Positions 45,839 to 58,070 of a stretch of DNA of 64,000 nucleotides are shown one piece after another. A program made the position numbers and the translations under genes. The first letter of the stretch is position 1; the number at the start of each line of letters is the position of its first letter. The stretch lies in NCBI GenBank assembly GCA_001510575.1, contig LNGK01000002.1:3336144-3400143 (forward strand), in the 5' to 3' direction. Origin of the DNA: Knoxdaviesia capensis (taxonomy: Eukaryota > Ascomycota > Sordariomycetes > Microascales > Gondwanamycetaceae). Under the pieces are notes generated by a model. It saw nothing but the letters and a program-made list of their open reading frames with translations, made no database searches and had not been told where the DNA came from.

Positions 45839-48800
45839 TGTGAATAGAGGATGGGGAGTGATGATCAACAACACTGAAGATTCTGAGAACAAGACGGAAT
45901 TGGGATTAGGGTATGAAGGTTGAAAGACTTGAAGATGGGAAAGAAGAGAGAAACCACAGAACGACGGGAGGAGAGGGAAAAAGGAAGAAGAAGAGAAAGA
46001 AAATGGGACAATTGAGAAGATCAGTCGAGGTTCTTGTATCTTTTTATTCCGTTTGGAGGGGCATACATCGGAGGGAAAGACCGACAGAGTGTGCAGGAAG
46101 GAGGCGAGGATGGGGGGGGGGTGTGTGTTTGTAAATGTTAGTCACAGGCAAGACAAGCACGAAAGGCGAGCTTTGGGGAGAGACTAGCAAAATAGCAGCA
46201 GGCAAGGAAGAAAAAACACCGTCACGCGTGAAACACATCACTAATCCTACTCTTCAAATGGGCTCTGCCGAAATGCTGTCAAAAGTCAGCACCAGCGAAA
46301 CAACCGAGCACGAACTCCCACTTTGGCGCAAGTACAGGTAACAACATGTATGTACCGTGGGTTCAGCGACCAGCATTTCACATCCGGGACACAGCTGGTA
46401 CTCTGTACCGAAATCAGATCTGGACAGCCACGGAAGCAAGTCACAGAGCCGGAGGCTACTAGGAAAAAGCCGGAAACCCCAGGTTTCCAAGGCCGGTTCG
46501 GTGTCCAGTACCTTTTACAGTGCACTACGATTTCATTATTACCAACTGCTGACATACGCCAAAGCAGCTATCGAACACATTTGGGTTGGAAACTGCTTGA
46601 AGCTTTAGGGGCGTTCGTTTATTGTTGAGGTTGCGACTTGTAACTTGAGAAGCTCCCTCCTGCCATCAACAAAAGATGCACAGCTTGCCCCTCCTTGCGA
46701 AACAAGGAGAAACAGCAACACGGCCTGCGTGGTGACGAGGGAAGGTGGGGCTATCTGCTCCTCCGCTGCTGGCCGCCCTACTATAACGGCTGCCCTACGT
46801 ACGCTGTTGCCACTGATCTGGAAATTCCTCCAGCAAGGCTTCCGGTCTTTCTCCTCTTGTGCTTCAAGGGTCTCGAACGAAGTGCGTCAGTTTTGATTGT
46901 GTAGCACACGTGGGGTGGGCATATCTCCGGCCTCAGGAAGCAGATTCCGTGCTTGGTTTGGGACGAGGCAAGTTCCTCCAGGATATATAGCTCCTTGCCC
47001 CTAGGTGAACATTATATGCTGTTTTGGGTCGGTCCCCTTTCCCACGACCCCATTATCACGGGCGGCTTGCATGGTCTGGGACATAGCTGGATAGCTCCTT
47101 CTCCCATCCGTAGGAACAGTACCAAGATGAATAAGTCGCAGGAACAGCTTGTCGGAAGGAGAGGCCAACTTCAGGAAGGAACGCCGCTGGTCTCTCCTTC
47201 CTGTATAATCAGGAACTTATTAGGTCCGTAAGCCCTCGTTCGGTTACGTACTGTGCATCGCACAAATGTGTGAATTGGCATTTCAGAGGAGAATCCTTTC
47301 CGACTACTATCACGAACTTGGAAGTTGGGGATGCCAAAGTCATAACCCGCACAACTGCCCGACACTGCCGCCCGTTTCGGTCCATCGTCGATCCTTCGCC
47401 TGCACCAAGAGAACCGGTTCGCCTCTGCATCTCGCTTCAAACACTGTTCCTTCAGTATACGCTGAATTTCTGGATATTTGGGCATCTCTTCTCCTATCAC
47501 AGTGCACTCCCATCGTCAGCCTATCTGGTCATACAGTGGGGAGGCGAGCTCTCAATCATGGGTTCATTTTGATGTGACTTGATACCATCAGCATTAATTA
47601 GTCCGAACTGGTACGTCCAGACATCGCCAGGGTGGGGGAACGTCGGATCAGCACAATGTTGAGCATGATGGACTCAGGGACTTGGAGGGGCTGGAAACCA
47701 GCAAGGTAATGATCCAGTCCAGTCTTCAGCATAACACCTGTACCCTGGATCTAACATGTGGTGGTTAGATAGGATGAACCCTGAAAGATTCTGAACATGG
47801 TAGTTCCGCCGTCACCACAATTCTGTTTGCCACCACCTCATGAACTTTCACATCTTCGAGCTTGAAAACTACAAGATGTGTAATACTACGTGGGAGGGCT
47901 AGTTTCCTTTGGCTATGCTTCCAGTCGGGAATCTCGTGGTGTGCCCATAGCTCATCCACATCGACCCGTCACGCCACGCCCCCCCCATTATCCCATCCCA
48001 TCCCATGCAAAGGGCCTATTTCATACGGCTTCTGAGATGATAACCTTTGCGTTGCACTCGCTGCGCCAAGTGGACTCGGGCCACTCATCCTTGCGACATT
48101 TTTACCTGATGATCATCGTTTCAATACATCGCAAAGTGAAGTGTTTTCGACTTGCCTCCGAACCATCCGGCCCTATTCAGTATCCCTCAGACAACAATCC
48201 GGCGACCACCGATCGATATCTCAACAGGCTTCAGCAAATACCTGGGGCGTTCTCCTACAACACCACTCTTCCTCGCCTCGCCGGGCAGACACATCCTTCC
48301 ATGCTCCTTAGGTTATGCGCCTAACGCCAAACACAATCCAACAATCTGTCGCAAGAAACCCCAATGGAGATACAGGGTCCTGTTCCAGGCGTGCCAATTA
48401 GCGCATGCAAAATCCAGAAAGGTGGAAACGCCCCTTCTGCTTCTATTTTGCCGGCGGCGGGTGAATTGCGAGACGGACTACCGAACAAGATAAAAACTTC
48501 CCTGGGCGGAAAAGCCATGGAGATGGAGGAGGGGCCCTAATCTCACTACACAGATCGACTTCCTCACTCATGTCGAGTTCCGCGCGGCAGACGCACTCTA
48601 CTATGCACACACCAGTCTTCGGTGGTAGATGGTGCAGCGGCTTAGAAAATGGGGTGTGTATGTCAAACGTGGCGTCCTTGTGCCCCAAGCAACGACCGCT
48701 ATAGGCTTCAAAAAGAAGTCGTTACATCCAAAATACTGACCCCTCCATCCACGGCTGGCCAACTTTGAAAGCTGATGGTGGTAATCACCCGTTCTGAAAG

Positions 48801-48907
48801 AGAGGTACGAAAATTTTTCCTGTGCGTATTTTGATCGGGACCGGTGCCGAAGCAAACAAGCTTGACATATTGAGTACCCAGACACCTGCCACGGATATAT
48901 TTCTGCA
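45839..48907. other. Divergent intergenic region (3.1 kb)
   Basis: It lies between the starts of tktA (minus) and the BMT6-like gene (plus). The part near tktA (45840-46130) is purine-rich on the plus strand, that is, pyrimidine-rich for the tktA leader. No conserved coding or RNA gene was recognised in the rest. Confidence 0.55.
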
Positions 48908-50134
48908 ATGGTTCAGAAGCCTCGTTTATCCAAGCCGACACCGGCTCCTGGAAAGCGAAAACCTGTCGCCTCCTCGACATCTTCGTCTTCCGCTGCTCAG
49001 TCGAAACCTACAGCCAAAGATGTACCGGCTCCGCACACCGGGGTAGGCTCCCCGGCCCAGCAACGGATGCTTGATACATTTTCATCGGTGTTTGCATCCG
49101 AATTAGCAGCAAGCACGTTCAGTTCCGTCATCCAGGAAGTCAAACGCGCTTTGTTTGAGCGTGACTTTGCTCAAGCTTTCAGTAATCCCGACGCCTTACC
49201 GTCGTATGCCGCACGGTGGAGCCCAACCCGCGCGCTGGCGTATGCTGAAATATTCGACGACTTAGATGCGCTACTCAACACAATCACCAGCCATGACGAG
49301 CAAATCTCTGTTTCGAACGCAGACGATGGAGATCACCTGAACTCAGGACCTTCAAAGCCTCAAGCGGCGACCCTGGCCCAAGAACCCGGCAATGGCCGGG
49401 CGGCTCCGTTGACCGACGAGACACCCCAGTCGTTATCCTCCCAACTTGCCTCCCTAACGTTGGGCAACACAAGCCTTCGAATCGTCGCTGTTGGAGGCGG
49501 AGCTGCTGAACTTGTTGCCGCAGCTCATCTTACAAAGTCTGTATCGGGCCGCCGGGTCGGCGTCACTCTTGTCGACGTCGGTCCGTGGGATTCTGTTGTA
49601 TCCCGACTTCACAGTGGGGTGACTGTGGCTCCCGTTCTGTCACGATACGCCAGTGAGGCTGCCAAAGCATCAAACGAATCCCTAACAGAGCCGGACCGAT
49701 TTTCATCCTCGTTTGTCCAACAGGACATCCTCACTCTCGACCAGGCTGCTCTGGGAAGTCTTCTCGGTCCGCAGCCACTTCTCGTCACCCTGATGTTCAC
49801 GCTTAACGAGCTGTACACAGAAGGTGGACTCGGGAAGACGACCGCATTCCTCTTGTCTCTGTCCGCCGTCATTCCGGTAGGATCCTTTCTGCTTGTCGTC
49901 GACAGCCCGGGATCGTACTCGGAAGCCTCGGTTGGCAAGGAGTCGAAGAAGTATCCGATACAGTGGCTGCTGATTCATGCCTTGAAAAAGGCAGCTGATT
50001 CTTGCCACTGGGAGCTTGTCAGGAGTGATGATTCTGTGTGGTTCCGCATTCCAGATACCCTTCGGTATCCCATCCAACTTGAGAATATGAGGTACCAGCT
50101 GCACTTGTATCGTGCCCTGCCAAAAGATCATTAG
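48908..50134 (+). CDS. BMT6: 25S rRNA uridine N3-methyltransferase, BMT6 type
   Basis: An intronless 408-residue protein of the Bmt6-like SAM-dependent methyltransferase family; in yeast Bmt6 makes N3-methyluridine at position 2843 of 25S rRNA. The N-terminus is Lys/Pro/Ser-rich, as expected for a nucleolar protein. After a conserved helical region (about 45-120, including RWSPTRALAYAEIFDDL) comes a Rossmann-type SAM site, IVAVGGGAAELVAAAHL (residues about 196-212), then VTLVDVGPWDSV. The segment VTLMFTLNELYTEGGLGKTT with the later SFLLVVDSPGSYSE is a further conserved core, and the C-terminus ends with RYQLHLYRALPK. It is convergent with the SAC phosphatase gene, with about 150 bases between stop codons. 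Confidence 0.88.
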   Translation: MVQKPRLSKPTPAPGKRKPVASSTSSSSAAQSKPTAKDVPAPHTGVGSPAQQRMLDTFSSVFASELAASTFSSVIQEVKRALFERDFAQAFSNPDALPSYAARWSPTRALAYAEIFDDLDALLNTITSHDEQISVSNADDGDHLNSGPSKPQAATLAQEPGNGRAAPLTDETPQSLSSQLASLTLGNTSLRIVAVGGGAAELVAAAHLTKSVSGRRVGVTLVDVGPWDSVVSRLHSGVTVAPVLSRYASEAAKASNESLTEPDRFSSSFVQQDILTLDQAALGSLLGPQPLLVTLMFTLNELYTEGGLGKTTAFLLSLSAVIPVGSFLLVVDSPGSYSEASVGKESKKYPIQWLLIHALKKAADSCHWELVRSDDSVWFRIPDTLRYPIQLENMRYQLHLYRALPKDH

Positions 50135-50281
50135 GGCCTGGTGAACTTCAATTTTGATGGCCTTCAAGGGCATTCCTGATTATCATTATTGTGATCTTTG
50201 TACATCTCTCAGAGGGGCCTTGAAGTCATCACAAGCGCCCCCGTTTTTCAATATGTATAGTCACGTCTGTTATATACGTTT

Positions 50282-53200
50282 TTATGCCCAAACCATCCTC
50301 TTGATGGTATGGCCCAACTGTTGCAGCAACCCAGTACTCCGCCGCGCCTCCTCCAAAGAGATCACATCGCCTTTACCAAGGAACCCATCAGATTTGGTTG
50401 CGGTCCCCGGAACCATGCGACGCCTCTTGACCACCAGCCGCTCGATATCAGCACAGATGGCCTCCACAAGTTGGAGCTCGGTCAGCTTTGGAATCGAGCC
50501 TTCACCAGCTCCCGACAATGACGATTGAGAGTACGGGGCTTTCAGTGCCAAGGTGCGCGGTGGCTTCTGCCATGGCTTCCCGGAGAGCAGTTCAACAAGA
50601 CTGGTTGCCCCCGTTTGGTCCGCTGCTTCGGGCACGGGCGAGTCCACTGGGGCCGGGTCCGACACCGAGTCATCGATGCCACCGGCGGACAAAGTTCTCG
50701 TGTTCCGCCGAATGACATCGTTCTTCCCTGGCCGGTACGACACCACAAAGCCGACATTTCTGGCCTCGTCCATCTGCAGCGGCGACACGGTGGACGTGAC
50801 GTACGTCCCGTAGCGAACAGCCAGCACGTGGGCCAGGTCGACGCGCTCAAACGACCACACCTTGTCCAGGTTCCAGTCGAACCGGCACAGGTACAGCGCC
50901 GCATCAGTGAGCAGCAGAACCACCTCCTCCATGGGATCCGCGGTGCGCAGCACATCGGGCATCGGCGGGCTAAGGAGCGCCCAGCCGCCAACGAACTCCT
51001 CGTCTTCGTCGGCGATCACGCGCTTCTGGCACAGCTCGATGGCCTGGTCGCGCATCTTGCCGACGGACATGGCGGGGTCTTTGGTCATCATGTCGGCTTC
51101 GAACTCGTCGAACACCATCGATGTGACGTTGCCGAGGAGGAAGTCCATGGCGGCCTGGCTGAAGTAGTCGTTGACCATGCTATAAGAAGGAAAGTCGGGT
51201 TAGTCTGGTTACAAGTTTTGAGAAGAATATAATGCATGGCATATTTCCCATCGAAACACTCTGTGGTGAACATCAACGAGCCTCTCCACTTACCCGTTGT
51301 AAAATCGTGTCAAAGACAAGCCGATATCGTTCAAGGTGCCGCGGTAGTCCCGCTTCCGATACCGCGTGTAATCGCCCTTCATGGCCGCGGTACTGGCATA
51401 CTGCTTTGATACGGCATCACCGTTATCGGCCCACAGTGTATTAAACCACGCCGTCTGCTGATCGGCCTGAGCACTCAAATCGAAGCCGATCTCTTTCAGC
51501 TGACCCTCGAGGATATGCTTTGCAAACGAGCTCTGGCACACGTTTGTGCGATCCAGGCAATCCATGCAGTTGGTGCGCAGAATACCAGTCTGGAGCCGTC
51601 CGCGATGCGCAGGCGCCGCGCCGGCGGTGAAGTCGTCGACGCGGGTCGACCCGAAGTCGTCCAGCGTGTCCCGCAGGATAGTCAGCAGCTGGCTGACGTT
51701 CTCGAACTTCATGCCGCGGCAGGCGGCGTGGAAGTCGAACCACTCAAAGGCGAGCTGCGGGCGGCCGACATCCTCGGCATCGATCGCGGCCCAGTCGCCC
51801 GTCCCGTGGCCGTCGTCGGCCCGCCGCCGCACGGCGTTCAGGTCGTCAATGGCGTTCTCGTAGGCACCCCCAATACGGCTCTCAATGCCCTTCTTTTCCA
51901 CGAGGTTGACCAGCTGCAGGCGCATAGGCGTGGGGGGCGTCCCCGTGGCGTACCGGTCCTCCAGCCCGCGGAAGTGGCGCGCGATCGCCTTCATGTTCAC
52001 ATCGCGCGAGTGCTGCAGCACTGGAATCGGCTTGAGGCTGTAGGGCGACTGGGTGAAGAAGAGCGGGATGCTACCGCGCACCTGGACGAACGAGTAGACT
52101 GGCGTGGGCGGAGGGGCGGTGGCCGTCGTACCAGCCCAAGAAGCTGTGGCAGCCGCCGGGCTTGCCCAAGTTGCCGATGACAGAATCTGCTCCGTCTCGA
52201 CCGAGTTGGCCACGTTCCCGTCCTCGTCGATGCCGCGGCGCAGGTATCGCAAGCCCGCGCGCTTCGTGGAGCGGCGCGAGATCAGAGTGAGAAGGAACAC
52301 TTTCTCGGTGGAGCGCGTGAGGGTCGACGTGGCTGCAGAGGCTGGCCCAGCAATATGCGGGTGTTTCGGGGGAGAGGTGGCGTTCTGCATCGTTGAGGCT
52401 TGGGCCATGGTCGGCGACGCCGGTGGAATGGGCGACGTCGGCTTTTCGACGATAGCGGCGTCCACCGATGACAGAGCCGCGCCAGATGGAAATGCCGAGA
52501 TATTCGGCGGCGATGAAGAAAGCGACGCGACCGAGCTTGCCAGAACTGACATCTCCAGAGAATCGGCGACTCCATCGTCATCACGCTGCGGCGGCGCACT
52601 GTCGACCACGAACGGCCGCTGGCCCACGTAACCCAGCATCAGCGGCAGCACCAGGTCGGTAGCCCCGCGGTCGACAAGAGGTTTGGTCAGCTGGCGGTTC
52701 CAGAAATACAGCGGATCGACGCAGTCGCACAGCGGGCGGTCCCGCGAAGCCGCAGTATCCAGCAGCGGGCCACCGGTCAAGAAGCTGCGGGTGATGTCGA
52801 GGTCGTAGGAGAAGAAGAAGTTGCGGGACTCGAAGAGCATCTGCATGGTGCGGAGGAGTTTGGGAAGCAGCGCGGGTTCTGCGATGGGGGTGCTGGAGGT
52901 TGAGGCAGCTGGCGGCGAGGGAGTGCGGGCCGTCTCTGGAGTGGCACCGGTCTCGGACTTTGCGGCTGGCGGATTCGCTGGAACGGACGACTCTGGGATA
53001 GGATCAGCACTGCTGAGCCCCATGTTGCGTCGCTGGTCCATCAACCATCCGCTCCGGCTGAACCAGCTGTTAGCAAAACGGCCGTAGCTCCCACGACGTG
53101 AAATCACATCCTGAGCGATGCTAGTCCGACGAGGAAATGAAGCAGCCGCGCCGTTGGGTGTGGCAGTAGTAGAGTTCGGGGGCACGGAGTTGGCGGTAGC

Positions 53201-54122
53201 AGCAGCCGAGGTCCCCGAGTCCCTGGCAGCAGGTGTCTCAGACGCCGCAACCACGGGAGGCGAAATTCCCGAGTCCGACAACATATCCTCGTTATCGTCA
53301 ATGGCAAAGCTGCTATCACTGCCGATACGGTTGGACCTGCGACGCAACGCTCCGCGGCCAGCCCCAGCAGCATCCGGCCGTAGCCGGGACCCACTGTACC
53401 CAGCCTGCTCGTCGTCCTCGCTTGCCTGGCTATCGATCGCCGACGAGTCGTCCTGGTCGGTGCTGCCGGACGGCATAGCACGGTGGCGCTTCCAGTTCTG
53501 TAGCGACTCGGCCGTGTGGCTGATCGCAGCCTGCGCGTCCGCCTGCGACGAGCACGGCGTAATGGCGACTTCGGTAACCACGTACACCGGGAATCCGAAG
53601 ATGTAGGCCACCACCTCGCGCCGGGTGATGGTCACAAGATAGGTAAGTCGTGGAGAAACAGTGATGAGGCCTACGTGGGAGGGCAAAAGTCAGGGTTAGG
53701 TTGGGGTTACGGCTTATCCAGCCAAGAGAAAAAGTGCCCGCGGTTGCAAGTACTCTGCGGGGAGGACGGATGACACCGGACGGAGAAACCCAAAAAACAA
53801 AACAAAAAACAAAAAAAAGAGAGCAGAGAAACAGGACACCTGGGAGTTTCGTACCGACTACGCCGAAAGCCTCAAAGCTGGGACCTTGCGGCTGGACGTT
53901 ATCAGCTGCGGCACCTCCATCGCGGGGGATGGCGGGGGTTACAGCCACGCCGCCATCGCCGTAGGGGATGCGGACCGGCTTCGAAGGGCGGCCGCGCGCC
54001 GTGGAAGGAGTGGAATTTGTAGCATTCGACGGGCTTCGGGCGTGCGATTTGGAGTACAGCGGCTGGATGACGAGGCCGTCGACGGCAGCGAAGATCAGGA
54101 TCTTGCGCGCGATCGGCGGCAT
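50282..54122 (-). CDS. SAC-domain phosphoinositide phosphatase with hSac2 domain (INPP5F/Sac2 type)
   Basis: Three exons: 53855-54122, 51294-53670 and 50282-51179, with introns of 184 and 114 nt, encode 1180 residues. Exon 1 gives a short N-terminus (ARKILIFAAVDGLVIQPL). Exon 2 carries the SAC phosphatase domain in pieces: GLITVSPRLTYLV, then a large Ser/Thr-rich insertion, then FFFSYDLDITRS, VRGSIPLFFTQSP, FEWFDFHAACRGM and the catalytic CX5R motif in NCMDCLDRTNVCQ (Cys near residue 790). Exon 3 holds the hSac2 domain beginning MVNDYFSQAAMDFLLGN. Family knowledge: Sac2-type enzymes remove phosphates from PI4P or PI(4,5)P2 on endosomal membranes. The exact substrate here is unknown. Exon phases (1, 2) fit the conserved FGVVGLITVSP and RFYNGMVNDYF joins. 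Confidence 0.92.
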
Positions 54123-55306
54123 GGCTGTGGGTGCGAAGCTCGGAGACTCCGCAACAGGTCGGCGGCGAAGACGAGTTAACAAGACGGTTGTTGAAACCGG
54201 GTTTCTATGTATCTATCTCTCTCGACTCGGTGCGGTTCGGACGAGACAGGTGCGGGTGGACGAGAGCTTGAAATATATCTCGACTGATGACGTCGTCAGA
54301 GATCGGAGGCAGCGAGCGGGGGTTCGGCGGGGGTCGTTATATCACACTGCACAGGCCGCACGGCGGAAAGTTTCAAATCAAACCGGAGCGCGGGAAACAA
54401 CAAACGAGCTCGTCCGGACGTTAGGAAAGAAAAGTTCAGAGAGGATAGATAGGCCCGGAAATGAAATTCCATGTTTTGCAGGTCCCGGATTCCGGTCTCT
54501 GGTCTCTGATTGCTCCAAACCAAAACACGTGCGGCCAGGATCCATCTGCACTGCAGCTTTAGTACCACTCGTGCAGATTTCCTGCGGTGGTTCTCAGCTC
54601 CGGTTGGACATGAACGCCTCATTCCACGTATAATACTTAGCAACTTTTCAGTCACTCCCGTTTCTTTTCTCTTTTCCATTGCGATCATATTGCAGGATTG
54701 GATGTTTCTCTCCTCGCTTTTGGTATCAAGTAACCCTAGTTCTTCGTAACCCTAATAGTCGAGTGTATGATTATATATAATGGTCACCGAAACGTCTAGT
54801 TATTCTTCGGTTAATTATTGTATCAATTATTGTGTATATAATAGACAGATATACATCTGTTCGTTTGCTTCTCGTCTCCAGATTCCAAGTTTGCTTTCCC
54901 CTCCCTCCTCCTCTTCTCTCTCGTCAAGCCCTAAAGATGAACCTTTAAATCGACACGACGACTTTCAGGATGTCGCGCGGTATGACACATTCACATTGCA
55001 AGCAATCGGACAAAACTGTGTTGGTGGAAATTTCTGTGTTTTTTTTAGTGTGCAGAGCTCGAGCTGTGAACCTCTTAATCGCTTTCTAAATGCTTTTAGT
55101 TCCTTTTCCCATTGCCGAATTTTCCAACATCAACGTAAATAAATCCTGCGTCGACAGCATCACTTGCTTTTGCACAAGTCCGGCCGGCTCATATTTGTGA
55201 ACATGGCTCTCTTGGAGAACCAACAACCAGCAAATACGAAGCCCGGGTGGTCCCGGCGTCGACGTTCGATTGTCGTCGACGCGAGTTTTCGTCGGAAGCG
55301 TCCGAC
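54123..55306. other. Intergenic: SAC phosphatase upstream and SNU13 3' flank
   Basis: About 1.2 kb containing the promoter of the minus-strand SAC gene and the 3' UTR of SNU13. Two telobox-like AACCCTA motifs lie at 54732-54739 and 54748-54755. No coding region is recognised. Confidence 0.55.
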
Positions 55307-56175
55307 TTAGATGGCCTGTCTCTCGACCTTCTCCTTGATGAGGCGGATACGGTCGGCGAGGTCACTGCCCTCGTTGCTGGTGATCTGGAAAAGAGCAAGA
55401 AGATAGAGTTAGTAAGATGCGCAAGGTCGAATAGGTCGAACAGCCAAAAATGTTTCCTTACCGAAACGGAGATCACAGCACGGCTGACACCGCAAGCACG
55501 GCCCAGGGACACCTTGCTAGAAACATAGATGTACGGCACGTTCTTGTCCTCGCAAAGAAGAGGAAGGTGGAGGAGAATGGCCAGAGGAGAGGTATCGGCA
55601 GCTAGGATGATCAGCTCGCTAACACCACGGTTGAGGGTCTTGGTAGCCTGTTGGACACAAAACATAACATGTCAGTGCATCGGTCGTTATTTGCGTTCCG
55701 CGGCAAGGAGAACCGTTCACTATCGTCGCCACTGGGGGGTTTGATTTACCTCGTTCGCGCCTTTCTATATCAGTATCAAACAGTGAGTTAGCCTCTGTCC
55801 AATGCCTATATAAACTTGGAGACAGTAATTTCTTATGGGAGCCACATACCTTTAGCTGGCGGGCATGCTGGCAAGCCTGAACCACTATACACGAGAAAGA
55901 AACACAGAAGTCAGAAATCTGCACATATAGCAGACCTAGTGAAAATATAATCAAGCCGGTCGTAGGGTCGCAAACAATATTGTAAGAGGGGACTAACGGT
56001 CAAGAAGCCTAGATGAAAAGAAAGCAAAAATCATGTTAGCAGCAGTCCATACAGTCTACAAAGAACACATGTTCAAAGCTGCGACTGCAGATAAGAAGGG
56101 TGGAACAATAACTCACTCCTGCTCAAGGGCAGGGTCGGCATGAGGCCAGACGGCGTACTGCTGAGGGTCTTCCAT
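55307..56175 (-). CDS. SNU13: Snu13 / 15.5K, U4 snRNP and box C/D snoRNP protein
   Basis: A K-turn RNA-binding protein of the L7Ae family. It binds the 5' stem-loop of U4 snRNA and box C/D snoRNAs in the nucleus and nucleolus. Six exons: 56117-56175, 55998-56008 (11 nt), 55850-55884 (35 nt), 55750-55764 (15 nt), 55462-55647 and 55307-55384, totalling 127 residues (yeast Snu13 has 126). The order of conserved segments is continuous: [13 protein letters not shown], then [20 protein letters not shown] across the small exons, then [49 protein letters not shown] and the C-terminal [14 protein letters not shown]. The 11-nt exon has a donor of the form gttagt. It is divergent from VMA3, with 617 bases between start codons. 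Confidence 0.94.
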
Positions 56176-56440
56176 TGCGACGGAGGTGGTGAGTAATTCA
56201 CACGAGGGGGGAGAGAGAGTTAGAGGACGAGAAGAGATAGATGAGACAGGGTTCACTGCGTTAGCTCGCCCTGAAAGGATTTCGGAGAGGAGAGTGTGGT
56301 AAAAAAGTTGACGTAGAGGGGTTGAAGAAGGAGAAGTTCACGACAGAAAAATCAATGGAAACAAAAAAGTTTCTGCATGCCGTTGGAACAAGACAAAAAA
56401 AGAAAAAAAAAGTGATAGCCGCCACACCTGTGACTAAGCG

Positions 56441-56497
56441 CGCTCTCCAGCCACAGTCTACAATCCAGCTTTCGCGTCTGTCTGTGGCTGGAGAGCG
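56441..56497. repeat. Perfect 16-bp inverted repeat between SNU13 and VMA3
   Basis: Left arm CGCTCTCCAGCCACAG (56441-56456) is exactly complementary to right arm CTGTGGCTGGAGAGCG (56482-56497), with a 25-base spacer. It lies in the shared divergent promoter region, about 270-320 bases upstream of either start codon. It may be a binding site for a dimeric factor or form a hairpin. Function is unknown. Confidence 0.95.
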
Positions 56498-56792
56498 GCG
56501 AAAGGCGAAACCCTTAACGAAACCTTGAAGGCCGCTGCAAAACTGAGCACTAAACCGGTGCTAACTAATCTCTCACCCAATCATTATTTCTCTCCTTCTC
56601 GTTTTTCCTTTCCCCTTCCTTCTCATTTCTCTCTTTTTCTATTCTCGTTCTCTTCTTCATCTTCATCACAAAAAAACTCCCATCCGCTTTCGCAAATCTT
56701 CACCTTTTGCTAGTTGCTATCCTTGTCACATCTTCGACATTTCCACTCTCTTTTCTTCTATCTAATCCCGTGTTCTTTTCATCGCTGGCAAA

Positions 56793-58070
56793 ATGGTTTC
56801 TGACGCCTGGTAAGTTCCTGATCCTCCCAATTCACTAGGTTTTCGAGAAAAAAACAGCTCTCCCAAACATATCGCGCATAGCTCTCAACGACAGCTTGGC
56901 CCGCTCCAACTGTCCACACTGCCACTGTTATTCGCACAGCGAGAGCTGTGTTGTTTACAGCTTCGTCTTCGTCTTCTCGAGCTTTGTTTATTTATCTGTT
57001 TTCATCATGCTAACAATTGTCTTCGTTCGCATAGCCCCGCGTACTCGGTTAGTAGTGATCCATCCCTATACTATATATAGCTCTTGCCTTCCGCACTCTT
57101 CCTCCATCTATCATCGAATCAGCCAGCTCTTATCCCTCACTCGGTGTTCGCGTGCTTCTATCCCTCACACGACACACTCTTCAGCCATGGCATGGTCCTT
57201 CATCAACGCATACGCACGTCTTGTCGCTGTCGCTGTGTGCTTCTGAAGCTTCGCAAGCTACAACTCCGCCGTGAAAATGCCTCGCGCGTCGTATTCCGCC
57301 TTCACCATGAGCAAGAAGCTCTCACGCTCTCTAGCACACAACACATCCTGGCCGTGATCCATTGTACTGACTTTTTTTTGCCATGTTCACGCAACAGCCC
57401 TTCTTCGGTGCTATGGGCTGCACCTGCGCCATTGTCTTCACTTGCCTTGGTGCTTCCTACGGAACTGCCAAGTCCGGTGTTGGTGTCTGCGCCATGGGTG
57501 TTCTCCGCCCCGATCTGATTGTCAAGAGTATGTATTCGTCATGGCTCACATCCTTCTATGTGCCTCTCGCAGTCTTGCAGCTGCGGGCTTTTTCTTCTCC
57601 TCAAGTGGTACTCTCAGACCCCAGTCAATTCGTTCTCTGCGGAAGGGGGGTTTGCCAATCTGGAGATAAGAGAAAAGCCGCATCACGATACAAACAAAGC
57701 ATGGCGCTTATGCTAACCTATTCCCATCGTCTCCACGATTACAGACATTATCCCCGTTGTCATGGCTGGTATCATTGGTATCTACGGTCTGGTCGTGTCG
57801 GTGCTTATCTCCGACGGTCTCAAGGAGAAGGTTCCCCTGTTCACCTCGTTCATCCAGCTCGGTGCCGGTCTGTCGGTCGGTCTTGCCGGTCTTGCCGCCG
57901 GTTTCGCTATCGGTATCGTCGGTGACGCCGGTGTGCGCGGAACCGCCCAGCAGCCCCGTCTCTTCGTCGGCATGATTCTGATTCTCATTTTTGCCGAAGT
58001 CCTGGGTCTGTACGGTCTTATCGTTGCCCTGCTAATGAACTCCAAGGCCACCCTTGGTGTTTCTTGCTAA
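56793..58070 (+). CDS. VMA3: V-type ATPase proteolipid subunit c
   Basis: The proton-carrying ring subunit of the vacuolar ATPase membrane sector. Four exons: 56793-56809 (17 nt), 57035-57047 (13 nt), 57398-57527 and 57745-58070, encoding 161 residues (yeast Vma3 has 160). Exons 1-2 give MVSDACPAYS and exon 3 continues with [20 protein letters not shown]. Four hydrophobic membrane segments are visible. The last ([20 protein letters not shown]) contains the essential proton-binding Glu near residue 138. The [13 protein letters not shown] loop is typical of subunit c rather than c' or c''. Donors are gtaagt, gttagt and gtatgt. It shares a divergent promoter region with SNU13. Confidence 0.96.
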
